Shown here: in pieces, positions 1-4,105 of the stretch
Position numbering within the stretch: position 1 is the stretch's first letter
Layout: the number at the start of each line of letters is the position of its first letter
Translations under genes and position numbers: made by a program
The notes under the pieces: model-generated
The model's database searches: none
Seen by the model: the letters and a program-made list of their open reading frames with translations, nothing else
What the model was told of the DNA's origin: nothing
Source: Caldifarciminota bacterium
GTDB taxonomy: Bacteria > Hydrothermota > Tepidihabitantia > SM23-42
Length of the DNA stretch: 5,614 bases
Assembly: GCA_030671005.1 (NCBI GenBank)
Contig: DAOVAN010000108.1
Span: 1-5,614, forward strand
Direction of reading: 5' to 3'

Positions 1-84
1 GTCAGTCGTTTAAAAAACACTTTAGCCTAAGATGTTGATGTACGTATTGTTTATGTTCAATGTAGAGACCTGACCCCAGAGAAG
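1..84 (+). repeat. 84-bp direct repeat, copy 1
   Basis: This block recurs at 700-783 in the same orientation with 80 of 84 bases identical; the differences are at copy positions 24, 67, 73 and 78. It begins gtcagtcgtttaaaaaac and ends in gacctgaccccagagaag. Its last third (51-78) is also present in inverted orientation at 610-637. It starts at the very edge of the window, so it may extend further left. The pair brackets the 112-codon gene at 125-463. The GACCTGACCCC terminus resembles sequence I associate with the ends of small transposase-related elements, but that is recollection only. Confidence 0.9.
51..78 (+). repeat. 28-bp perfect inverted repeat, left arm
   Basis: Bases 51-78 (ttatgttcaatgtagagacc followed by tgacccca) are the exact reverse complement of 610-637. 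The two arms enclose the HapK-like gene and its promoter. Pairing stops at both ends (50 against 638 and 79 against 609 mismatch), so the arm is exactly 28 bp. The same segment inside the second direct repeat (750-777) has three substitutions, so the inverted pair is more alike than the direct pair over this stretch. A shorter nested 11-bp inverted repeat (agtgcggtcct at 86-96 against 506-516) lies inside it. Confidence 0.9.
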
Positions 85-124
85 TAGTGCGGTCCTTTTG
101 TTACAGAAACTTCAGCTCATATTG

Positions 125-463
125 CTATACTTCATCCACCATGGTGAATATCGATGTCGGATCGAGAAAGACGCTCCACGATTGCATAAATTCCTTACCT
201 GCATCAGTCCCGAGAAAACTCACCATCGCACCTAAGTCAGACACGTCCAGCTTAGCCAGATACTGGTAGGGAGGTTCTTTAGGCAAATCACCCTCGGGCG
301 CAGAAACAGCTGGAGCAAGGACTTTGGCTACCTTCCAGGTCTTAAAGCCTGTACACCAAGGCGCACCTCTAATTCCTGGAATTTTCGTTTTGGTGAGATA
401 GGTACCATATTCTTCGACGTTTGCATCCTTTTTCAGATTGTATACACAAAAGAGTGTTGGCAT
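125..463 (-). CDS. HapK/REDY-like small dimeric alpha/beta-barrel protein
   Basis: A 112-residue protein of unknown substrate. Its layout recalls the REDY-like HapK family, small ferredoxin-fold proteins that dimerise into alpha/beta barrels and were named from a prodigiosin-type pigment cluster. The first strand is PTLFCVYNLK (2-11). A Y-x-x-Y-L helix with the family-like sequence KIPGIRGAPWC follows (about 19-37), then a strand PPYQYLAKLDVSDL (64-77) and a final helix and strand ending FLDPTSIFTMVDE. The family call is from memory of the pattern and is moderate. No biosynthetic genes are near, so the role is unknown. The ATG at 463 is well supported by AAGGAGG at 470-476, six bases upstream. 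No signal peptide or membrane segment is seen. The gene is monocistronic, with its own promoter at 569-596, and sits inside inverted and direct repeats, which suggests a mobile or duplicated cassette. Confidence 0.8.
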   Translation of the reverse strand: MPTLFCVYNLKKDANVEEYGTYLTKTKIPGIRGAPWCTGFKTWKVAKVLAPAVSAPEGDLPKEPPYQYLAKLDVSDLGAMVSFLGTDAGKEFMQSWSVFLDPTSIFTMVDEV

Positions 464-568
464 ACCACACCTCCTTTTTGCGTGATAATGTATTATTTAC
501 ATTCTAGGACCGCACTGTGGCTAACTTGGTTCGTATCACACACCTCCAGAACCGTCAACCTTCATTAT

Positions 569-596
569 ATTCTATCTATATATGCTACTAAGTCAA
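569..596 (-). promoter_or_regulatory. Sigma-70-type promoter of the HapK-like gene
   Basis: On the minus strand TTGACT (596-591) is followed by a 16-bp spacer and TAGAAT (574-569). Transcription would start near 562, giving a leader of about 100 bases before the ATG at 463. The spacer contains CATATATAGATA (584-573), exactly the same 12 bases at the same distance from the -35 box as in the rpsF promoter at 3867-3894. A second TATAAT (569-564) is five bases further downstream but is 21 bp from the -35 and is less likely to be used. Confidence 0.7.
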
Positions 597-609
597 GCCG
601 GAGGGCTCA

Positions 610-637
610 TGGGGTCAGGTCTCTACATTGAACATAA
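610..637 (-). repeat. 28-bp perfect inverted repeat, right arm
   Basis: This is the exact reverse complement of 51-78. It lies just upstream of the promoter of the HapK-like gene, so the two arms enclose a complete transcription unit. No target-site duplication is apparent immediately outside the arms (48-50 tgt against 638-640 cgc). Confidence 0.9.
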
Positions 638-653
638 CGCAGGGCGTGTTGCG

Positions 654-699
654 TGAGATTGCCGCGCTCTCCACCTAATGCGGATTCGCTCGCAATGAC
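654..699. repeat. Interspersed palindromic repeat (tgagattgc...cgcaatgac), copy a
   Basis: This is the first of four elements in the window that begin gagatt or agatt and end with gcaatgac or a close variant; the others are at 1013-1046, 3924-3969 and 4014-4074. The ends ATTGC (658-662) and GCAAT (692-696) are complementary, with a variable middle. It abuts the second 84-bp direct repeat at base 700 with no gap. Such elements are scattered through intergenic DNA in many environmental bacteria; their function is not known to me. Confidence 0.8.
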
Positions 700-783
700 G
701 TCAGTCGTTTAAAAAACACTTTGGCCTAAGATGTTGATGTACGTATTGTTTATGTTCAATGTAGAAACCTGCCCCCGGAGAAG
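700..783 (+). repeat. 84-bp direct repeat, copy 2
   Basis: 80 of 84 bases match copy 1 at 1-84; the offset is 699 bp. Three of the four differences fall in the part that is also found inverted at 610-637. Its end forms a 7-bp stem with the next repeat (CTGCCCC 769-775 against GGGGCAG 798-804). Confidence 0.9.
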
Positions 784-810
784 CATTTTCGATCTATGGG
801 GCAGAAGGAT
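784..810 (+). repeat. 27-bp dispersed repeat, copy 1
   Basis: The sequence cattttcRatctaYggggcag followed by two variable bases and ggat occurs here and at 1053-1079, with 23 of 27 bases identical. In each copy the GGGG run can pair with a CCCC run just upstream (769-775 here), so the unit is probably a hairpin-forming element. Confidence 0.75.
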
Positions 811-826
811 ATTACACCCTCACCTT

Positions 827-876
827 CTTCGTTCGACTGAGCTCACGACGAAGTCCTCTCCCCTCAAGGGAGAGGA
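827..876. repeat. Two adjoining hairpins
   Basis: The first is CTTCGT (827-832) against ACGAAG (848-853), which continues through CG/CG past a one-base bulge and has the self-complementary TGAGCTCA (838-845) in the loop. The second is TCCTCTCCC (854-862) against GGGAGAGGA (868-876) with a five-base loop. Neither is followed by a T run on either strand, so they look like interspersed repeat units rather than intrinsic terminators. Confidence 0.7.
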
Positions 877-927
877 TTGGGCATAAGTGTTGTCTCCTAT
901 TGAGGTAGGTTCTTGAGGTCCAACAAA

Positions 928-959
928 TTCGAAAGTTTTAGAATTCTAGAACTATCGAA
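928..959. repeat. 32-bp near-perfect palindrome
   Basis: Bases 928-959 are self-complementary at 14 of 16 positions, centred on GAATTC (941-946). The mismatched pairs are 933/954 and 938/949. There is no loop, so it could be a dimeric protein binding site or a cruciform-forming repeat. It lies about 190 bp beyond the end of the CBS gene and is not near a recognised promoter. Confidence 0.7.
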
Positions 960-1012
960 CACAGATATGTTCTTGTATTTTCATCTCTGTAATCTTCTTT
1001 CCAACGCTAGTG

Positions 1013-1046
1013 GAGATTGCTTCGTCGCTTCACTCCTCGCAATGAC
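1013..1046. repeat. Interspersed palindromic repeat (gagattgc...gcaatgac), copy b
   Basis: This is the shortest and most typical copy: gagattgcttcgtcgc, then a short middle, then ctcgcaatgac. ATTGC (1016-1020) pairs with GCAAT (1039-1043). It shares its last base with the CCCCGTA arm (1046-1052) of the next hairpin. Confidence 0.8.
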
Positions 1047-1052
1047 CCCGTA

Positions 1053-1079
1053 CATTTTCAATCTACGGGGCAGGCGGAT
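1053..1079 (+). repeat. 27-bp dispersed repeat, copy 2
   Basis: Matches 784-810 at 23 of 27 positions. CCCCGTA (1046-1052) pairs with TACGGGG (1064-1070) around an 11-base loop, parallel to the hairpin formed by copy 1. Confidence 0.75.
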
Positions 1080-1129
1080 GCGGTGCACTACGCCCCATCA
1101 TTGTAATCAAGTTGTCTATCACTGTAATC

Positions 1130-1148
1130 GACGAACTGAAAGTTCGTC
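1130..1148 (-). terminator. Hairpin at the end of the rpsF operon
   Basis: GACGAACT (1130-1137) pairs perfectly with AGTTCGTC (1141-1148) around a three-base loop. It overlaps the TGA stop of the CBS gene (1149-1147) and is the only strong stem at the 3' end of the operon. On the minus strand it is followed by GATTACAG rather than a U run, so it is not a standard intrinsic terminator; it may be a weak terminator or a 3'-end stabiliser. The T run on the plus strand (1153-1158) lies four bases beyond the stem. Confidence 0.4.
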
Positions 1149-1881
1149 AGAGTTTTTTCAGTCTTACTTTACTTATTTTCCTGCGGGTTGCTTCGGTTAT
1201 CTTGAATAGAAAATTCTTGTACTTAATTTCATCCCCCACCCTGGGTATGCAATCAGCATACTTGCAAATCAAACCGGCCACAGTGGAAACGTCGTCCTCG
1301 TCAATCGTGATATCAAATCTCTCGGCAAAATCGTCTATTTCCATTCTGGGATTCAGATAATACTCATTATCCGAGATTTTCTCGATCAACGGTTTCTTCT
1401 TCTTGTCGAATTCGTCCTCGATATCACCAACGATCTCCTCAATCAGATCCTCAACCGTAATGATACCAGAAACTCCGCCGAACTCGTCGATGACAACGCC
1501 CAACGAGAGCTTCAATCTCTGCAATTCCAGAAAAACGCTCAAGGCAGGCCGGTCTTCATACACAAAGTGCGGCAGACGGACGAACTCGACGACTGGATAA
1601 TCGCGATATTCATTCCAAAATGAGATAATGTCTTTGATGTAAAGAATGCCAGCTATTTGATCCAGGTCCTCCAGGTAGACCGGGTATCGAGAATAATGAT
1701 ACTGCTTGTAGGCCGAAACAGCCTTATCGAGACGTGTATTATATTGCAAAGCCACGATCTCGTTCTTGGGAATCATCATCTTGTTGACCTCTTTTTCCTT
1801 TATTTCCAGGATTTCGCCGATCATCTTCCTCTCAATATCGGAAATCTTGCTGAGGTCGACGATGTTTCTTTTTGTACTCAA
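1147..1881 (-). CDS. CBS-domain protein of the HlyC/CorC family lacking the DUF21 membrane domain
   Basis: A 244-residue protein with a tandem CBS pair followed by the CorC/HlyC transporter-associated domain. The motif MMIPKNEIVAL (35-45) matches the family's M-x-P-R/K start of CBS1. YSRYPVYLEDLDQIAGILYIKDI (63-85) completes CBS1, and VVIDEFGGVSGIITVEDLIEEIVGDIEDEFD (129-159) is the hallmark of CBS2. Residues 168-242 form the C-terminal domain. CBS pairs usually bind adenine nucleotides; relatives with DUF21 are implicated in magnesium or cobalt efflux. Here no membrane segment is present, as in the short CorC/YbeX type, so a soluble regulatory role is inferred. The start is a TTG at 1881, with AAGGA only one base away; an ATG at 1821 is an alternative but would remove the conserved helix before CBS1 only in part. 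It lies 15 bp after the DUF151 gene and is probably co-translated. It is the last gene of the operon. Confidence 0.9.
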   Translation of the reverse strand: MSTKRNIVDLSKISDIERKMIGEILEIKEKEVNKMMIPKNEIVALQYNTRLDKAVSAYKQYHYSRYPVYLEDLDQIAGILYIKDIISFWNEYRDYPVVEFVRLPHFVYEDRPALSVFLELQRLKLSLGVVIDEFGGVSGIITVEDLIEEIVGDIEDEFDKKKKPLIEKISDNEYYLNPRMEIDDFAERFDITIDEDDVSTVAGLICKYADCIPRVGDEIKYKNFLFKITEATRRKISKVRLKKL

Positions 1882-1896
1882 ATCCTTTTTTGGGTG

Positions 1897-2421
1897 TTAT
1901 TTATTGAAATCAACTTCACCAAAAGCTTCTGGTTTGGTGTTTCGCAAACGGCGCTTCAGTTCGTCAATGGTCTTGTCGCCTTGAAGCACAATACCATTTT
2001 GACCCATTATGTCATCGTTGACCCATATGCCGCTCTTGGTGCGTAAACTCAGCGCAATCGAATCTGAAGGACGCGCATCAATTGCGAAGACCTTTGAATC
2101 CATTTCCACGAATATCTTGGCATAGTATGTTTCGTCTTTCAAATCGACGATACCGATTTTTGAAACCTTTGCCTGGAAAGCGTCGAGAATGGATTTCAAC
2201 AAATCATGGGTCAATGGACGTTTGGGTCTCACACCTTCGAGGGACAGCGCGATTGCCATTGCCTCACTCTCACCGATCCATATCGGAAGGGTGCGTTCAC
2301 CAAATTTTTCTTTTAATAGGACTACGTATGTGTGCCACTGCTGATCTTCGATGACCGCGTTTACAAAGACCTCTAGTATTCTACACTCCTTCTTCCAACA
2401 CCGCGAGTTTAAATACAGCAT
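1897..2421 (-). CDS. Bifunctional nuclease family protein (DUF151)
   Basis: A DUF151 / bifunctional-nuclease-domain protein. Plant and bacterial relatives have been reported to have RNase and DNase activity, but most bacterial members are uncharacterised. Numbered from the ATG at 2421, visible family blocks are VVLLKEKFGERTLPIWIGESEA (33-54), IALSLEGVRPKRPLTHDLL (57-75), and AIDARPSDSIALSL (113-126) followed by IWVNDDIM (132-139). The family normally begins M-[IL]-E-V at the first strand. Here that position reads ILEV, encoded by ATA-CTA-GAG-GTC from 2379. AAGGAG (2391-2386) sits six bases before the ATA, while the ATG at 2421 has no Shine-Dalgarno and would overlap rplI by 41 bp with an unrelated 14-residue extension. 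I therefore think the real start is the ATA at 2379 (160 residues); the coordinates given use the canonical ATG. It follows rplI directly and precedes the CBS gene by 15 bp. Confidence 0.9.
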   Translation of the reverse strand: MLYLNSRCWKKECRILEVFVNAVIEDQQWHTYVVLLKEKFGERTLPIWIGESEAMAIALSLEGVRPKRPLTHDLLKSILDAFQAKVSKIGIVDLKDETYYAKIFVEMDSKVFAIDARPSDSIALSLRTKSGIWVNDDIMGQNGIVLQGDKTIDELKRRLRNTKPEAFGEVDFNK

Positions 2422-2830
2422 TCATATTTTCGCCGAGATGAACCTTTATGTCATACACCCCGGGTTGTTTCAGTGGTTCCTCAAGCACAATGTTTTTCTT
2501 ATCAATCTCAACCCCTTCTGCTTTCAACAGTGACGCCAGATCAGCCGACGTGATGCTCCCGAATGTCTTGCCATCCATACCGGTTTTGATCGTTGCCTTG
2601 ACCGAAAGATTGTTGACACGCTCCACGAGGTCCATGCTCTCCATTCTTATTTTATCCATCTGTTTTGAGAACCGCTTCTTTGATTTTTCTAGACCGCGGA
2701 TATTGCCATCAGTAGCTTCGATGGCCATTTTTTGAGGAAAGAGGTAGTTCCTCGCATAGCCATCTTTCACTTCCACGATGTCAAATGGCTTACCAACTCT
2801 CTCAAGAGACTTAAGAAGGATTACCTTCAT
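2381..2830 (-). CDS. rplI: 50S ribosomal protein bL9
   Basis: A 149-residue protein of normal length for bL9, which binds 23S rRNA at the base of the L1 stalk and helps maintain reading frame. It starts MKVILLKSLERVGK, and residues 22-32 (KDGYARNYLFP) are the family signature in the N-terminal rRNA-binding domain. The long connecting helix spans roughly 41-75. The C-terminal domain includes GMDGKTFGSITSADL (84-98) and KQPGVYDIKVHLG (121-133). The start codon overlaps the rpsR stop as ATGA (2830-2827), so translation is probably coupled. No missing region or frameshift is seen. Confidence 0.98.
   Translation of the reverse strand: MKVILLKSLERVGKPFDIVEVKDGYARNYLFPQKMAIEATDGNIRGLEKSKKRFSKQMDKIRMESMDLVERVNNLSVKATIKTGMDGKTFGSITSADLASLLKAEGVEIDKKNIVLEEPLKQPGVYDIKVHLGENMNAVFKLAVLEEGV
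2386..2391 (-). promoter_or_regulatory. Shine-Dalgarno that argues for an ATA start of the DUF151 gene
   Basis: AAGGAG on the minus strand lies inside the last codons of rplI (Glu-Glu-Gly-Val-stop). The six-base spacing puts the start at 2379-2377, which is ATA. No ATG, GTG or TTG exists in this frame between 2418 and well inside the conserved domain. Confidence 0.6.
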
Positions 2831-3033
2831 TTGATCTCATACGGTAGCATAGCAATCTCACGTGCCCGCTTGATTGCTTGCGAAAGCCTGCGTTGATGAT
2901 AAGAACACGTACCAGTAATTCTTGAGGATAATATCTTACCACGTTCGTTTATGAAACCCTTCAGAATCGACGTATCCCTATAGCTTATCTCGTCTATACC
3001 TTGCTTACAAAAGCGACACTTCTTCCTCGCCAT
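2827..3033 (-). CDS. rpsR: 30S ribosomal protein bS18, zinc-binding (C+) form
   Basis: A 68-residue bS18, which forms a heterodimer with bS6 on the 30S platform. ITGTCSYHQRRLSQAIKRAREIAMLPY (39-65) is the family signature. Cys6 and Cys9 (CRFC) together with Cys43 and His46 (CSYH) form a complete CxxC...CxxH set. This marks the ancestral zinc-ribbon C+ version; E. coli and B. subtilis S18 lack the full set. Some bacteria carry a second zinc-free copy controlled by Zur; none is in this window. AAAGGAG lies about six bases before the ATG. It follows ssb by 18 bp and overlaps rplI by four bases. Confidence 0.97.
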   Translation of the reverse strand: MARKKCRFCKQGIDEISYRDTSILKGFINERGKILSSRITGTCSYHQRRLSQAIKRAREIAMLPYEIK

Positions 3034-3051
3034 TTTTCTCCTTTCAAACCA

Positions 3052-3486
3052 TTAGAAGGGTGTATCAACCGCTCCTTCGTCTTTCACTTCTTCTTCAGTA
3101 TCAGGTGTCGGCTCAGCACTGGGTGTGGCAGTCCTGTCCGGAATATCAAGGAATTGAATGCGCTGCGCCACAATCTCAATCGCGGAACGTTTCTCTCCCT
3201 GTGCTGATTCCCATTGTCGCGAACGTATTCTACCTTCGATCAGTACAGCACTGCCTTTTTTCAGGAAATCATTGGCCAGCTCTGCCTGGCGGCGCCACGC
3301 AACGACGTTTATGAATAGAGTATCTTCCTGCTGCTCACCGGTCTCCCGATTCTTATATCTCCTGGTAGACGCGATACGAAAATCGCATACCGGTGCCCCC
3401 TTCTGAGTATAGCGTAACTCGGGGTCCGCAACTAATCGGCCAATCAGTTGAACCGAGTTTAGGTAACCCAAACGAATATTACTCAT
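3052..3486 (-). CDS. ssb: Single-stranded DNA-binding protein
   Basis: A 144-residue SSB that coats single-stranded DNA in replication, repair and recombination. The OB fold occupies about residues 8-115: NSVQLIGRLVADPELRYT (10-27), FRIASTRRYK (36-45), TLFINVVAWRRQAELANDFLKKGSAVLIEGRIRSRQW (56-92). A short Pro/Glu/Asp-rich linker (117-138) ends in the tip VDTPF, which keeps the Pro-Phe end used by partner proteins but has fewer acidic residues than the usual DDxPF. Its ATG overlaps the rpsF stop as ATGA (3486-3483), and AAGGA lies about nine bases upstream. The position between rpsF and rpsR is the classic arrangement. Confidence 0.97.
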   Translation of the reverse strand: MSNIRLGYLNSVQLIGRLVADPELRYTQKGAPVCDFRIASTRRYKNRETGEQQEDTLFINVVAWRRQAELANDFLKKGSAVLIEGRIRSRQWESAQGEKRSAIEIVAQRIQFLDIPDRTATPSAEPTPDTEEEVKDEGAVDTPF

Positions 3487-3776
3487 TTTTTGGAATCCTT
3501 TATAAAAATCATGAAACGCAAAATATCTTCGCTGTGCTTGAGTTCTTCCTTTATCTTCTCAATGGCGACGGGCAATGCCTCAAAATCGTAGTTGACATAG
3601 TATCCTTCATTCAATTTCTTGACCGGATAGGCCAGAGTCTTTTTACCCAAGCTCTCAGTTTGTAACCGACCCTTTGCTTCAGACTTAATGATATTTTCGA
3701 CAGCTTTGACACTCTGCTCCAGCTTCTCTTCAGTCAACTCTGGGTGAAAAATGAACATCGCTTCGTAATCTCTCAT
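3483..3776 (-). CDS. rpsF: 30S ribosomal protein bS6
   Basis: A 97-residue bS6, the partner of bS18 on the central domain of 16S rRNA. The family features are the opening MRDYEAMFIFHPEL, GKKTLAYPVKKLNEGYYVNYDFEA (44-67) and the last strand ILRFMIFI (85-92). It lacks the glutamate-rich tail of enterobacterial S6. AAAGGA (3790-3785) lies eight bases before the ATG. It is the first gene of the operon; a strong promoter lies about 90 bp upstream. Confidence 0.97.
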   Translation of the reverse strand: MRDYEAMFIFHPELTEEKLEQSVKAVENIIKSEAKGRLQTESLGKKTLAYPVKKLNEGYYVNYDFEALPVAIEKIKEELKHSEDILRFMIFIKDSKK

Positions 3777-3860
3777 AATCCTTTTCCTTTTTTATCTCCC
3801 TTTCTTTCTCGCTTGAAAAACTTTGCTCGAGACTATAGCTTCAAACCTGAGCTATAACAC
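3777..3860 (-). promoter_or_regulatory. Leader of the rpsF operon with hairpins
   Basis: The predicted leader is about 84 bases. It contains a perfect 7-bp stem, TATAGCT against AGCTATA (3856-3850 with 3840-3834), with a nine-base loop. A weaker stem follows, TCTCG with CGAGA (3832-3828 with 3811-3807), then a purine-rich run into the Shine-Dalgarno. In several phyla the S6:S18 dimer represses its own operon through a leader structure with an exposed CCG. A CCG occurs near the predicted transcript start (3863-3861), but I cannot fit this leader to that motif with confidence. Confidence 0.4.
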
Positions 3861-3866
3861 GGGATT

Positions 3867-3894
3867 ATTATATCTATATATGGGCATGCGTCAA
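3867..3894 (-). promoter_or_regulatory. Sigma-70 promoter of the rpsF operon
   Basis: TTGACG (3894-3889), a 16-bp spacer and a perfect TATAAT (3872-3867) on the minus strand; transcription would start near 3860. The -35 hexamer falls within the first copy of an 18-bp block that is repeated at 3983-4000 and 4088-4105, so the promoter appears partly built from repeat sequence. The spacer shares CATATATAGATA with the promoter at 569-596. Confidence 0.85.
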
Positions 3895-4105
3895 GGAGAT
3901 TGTATCAAGGTCAAACCTCCCAGTGAGATTACCACGTCGCCCGCCTGGCGGCGGACTCCTCGTAATGACGGGGGTGGTGGGATGGTCATACGTCAAGGAG
4001 GTATAGACATTCATCAGATTGCTTCGTCCGCCTACGGCGGGATCCTTCCGCCTGAGGCGGACAAGCGCAACGACGGCGGCGGGGCTTTGGTCATACGTCA
4101 AGGAG
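3881..4105. repeat. Tandem array of compound palindromic repeats, period about 103 bp
   Basis: The 18-bp block tggtcatacgtcaaggag occurs exactly at 3983-4000 and 4088-4105, and with two changes at 3881-3898. Between the blocks lie two copies of the gagattgc...gcaatgac type element (3924-3969 and 4014-4074). The second copy contains GC-rich stems CCGCC/GGCGG (4028-4032 with 4036-4040) and TCCGCC/GGCGGA (4047-4052 with 4056-4061). Spacings are 102 and 105 bp. Both strands have open frames here, but they only translate the repeats and are not accepted as genes. Confidence 0.85.

Larger units (their letters stand above)
784..1129. other. Gene-free intergenic region made of small palindromic repeats
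   Basis: I see no credible gene in either strand here. The stretch holds a 27-bp dispersed repeat (784-810 and 1053-1079), two adjoining hairpins (827-853 and 854-876), a 32-bp near-palindrome (928-959) and one copy of the gagattgc...gcaatgac repeat (1013-1046). The open frame on the plus strand from 913 runs through these repeats and into the antisense of the CBS gene, so it is not accepted as coding. Confidence 0.7.

Noticed and set aside
539..547. Short leader peptide starting at a GTG after the GGAGGTG in the HapK-like gene leader
   Set aside because: The GTG codons are only one to three bases from the Shine-Dalgarno core, and the reading frame is about 16 codons with no sign of an attenuation motif.
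1130..1158. Intrinsic terminator on the plus strand (stem then T run)
   Set aside because: The T run is four bases beyond the stem and no plus-strand gene ends there; the stem is kept only as a possible 3' structure of the minus-strand operon.
913..1209. Open frame of 98 codons on the plus strand
   Set aside because: It runs across palindromic repeats and then into the antisense strand of the CBS gene, has no Shine-Dalgarno, and its peptide shows the typical repeat-derived stretch (ASLLAMTP).
1657..2046. Open frame of 129 codons on the plus strand
   Set aside because: It is antisense to the CBS and DUF151 genes, both of which have clear family signatures.
3881..4105. Possible CRISPR array because of regularly spaced 18-bp blocks
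   Set aside because: There are only three copies, at 102- to 105-bp spacing, and the intervening sequences are related palindromes rather than unique spacers; no cas genes are seen.
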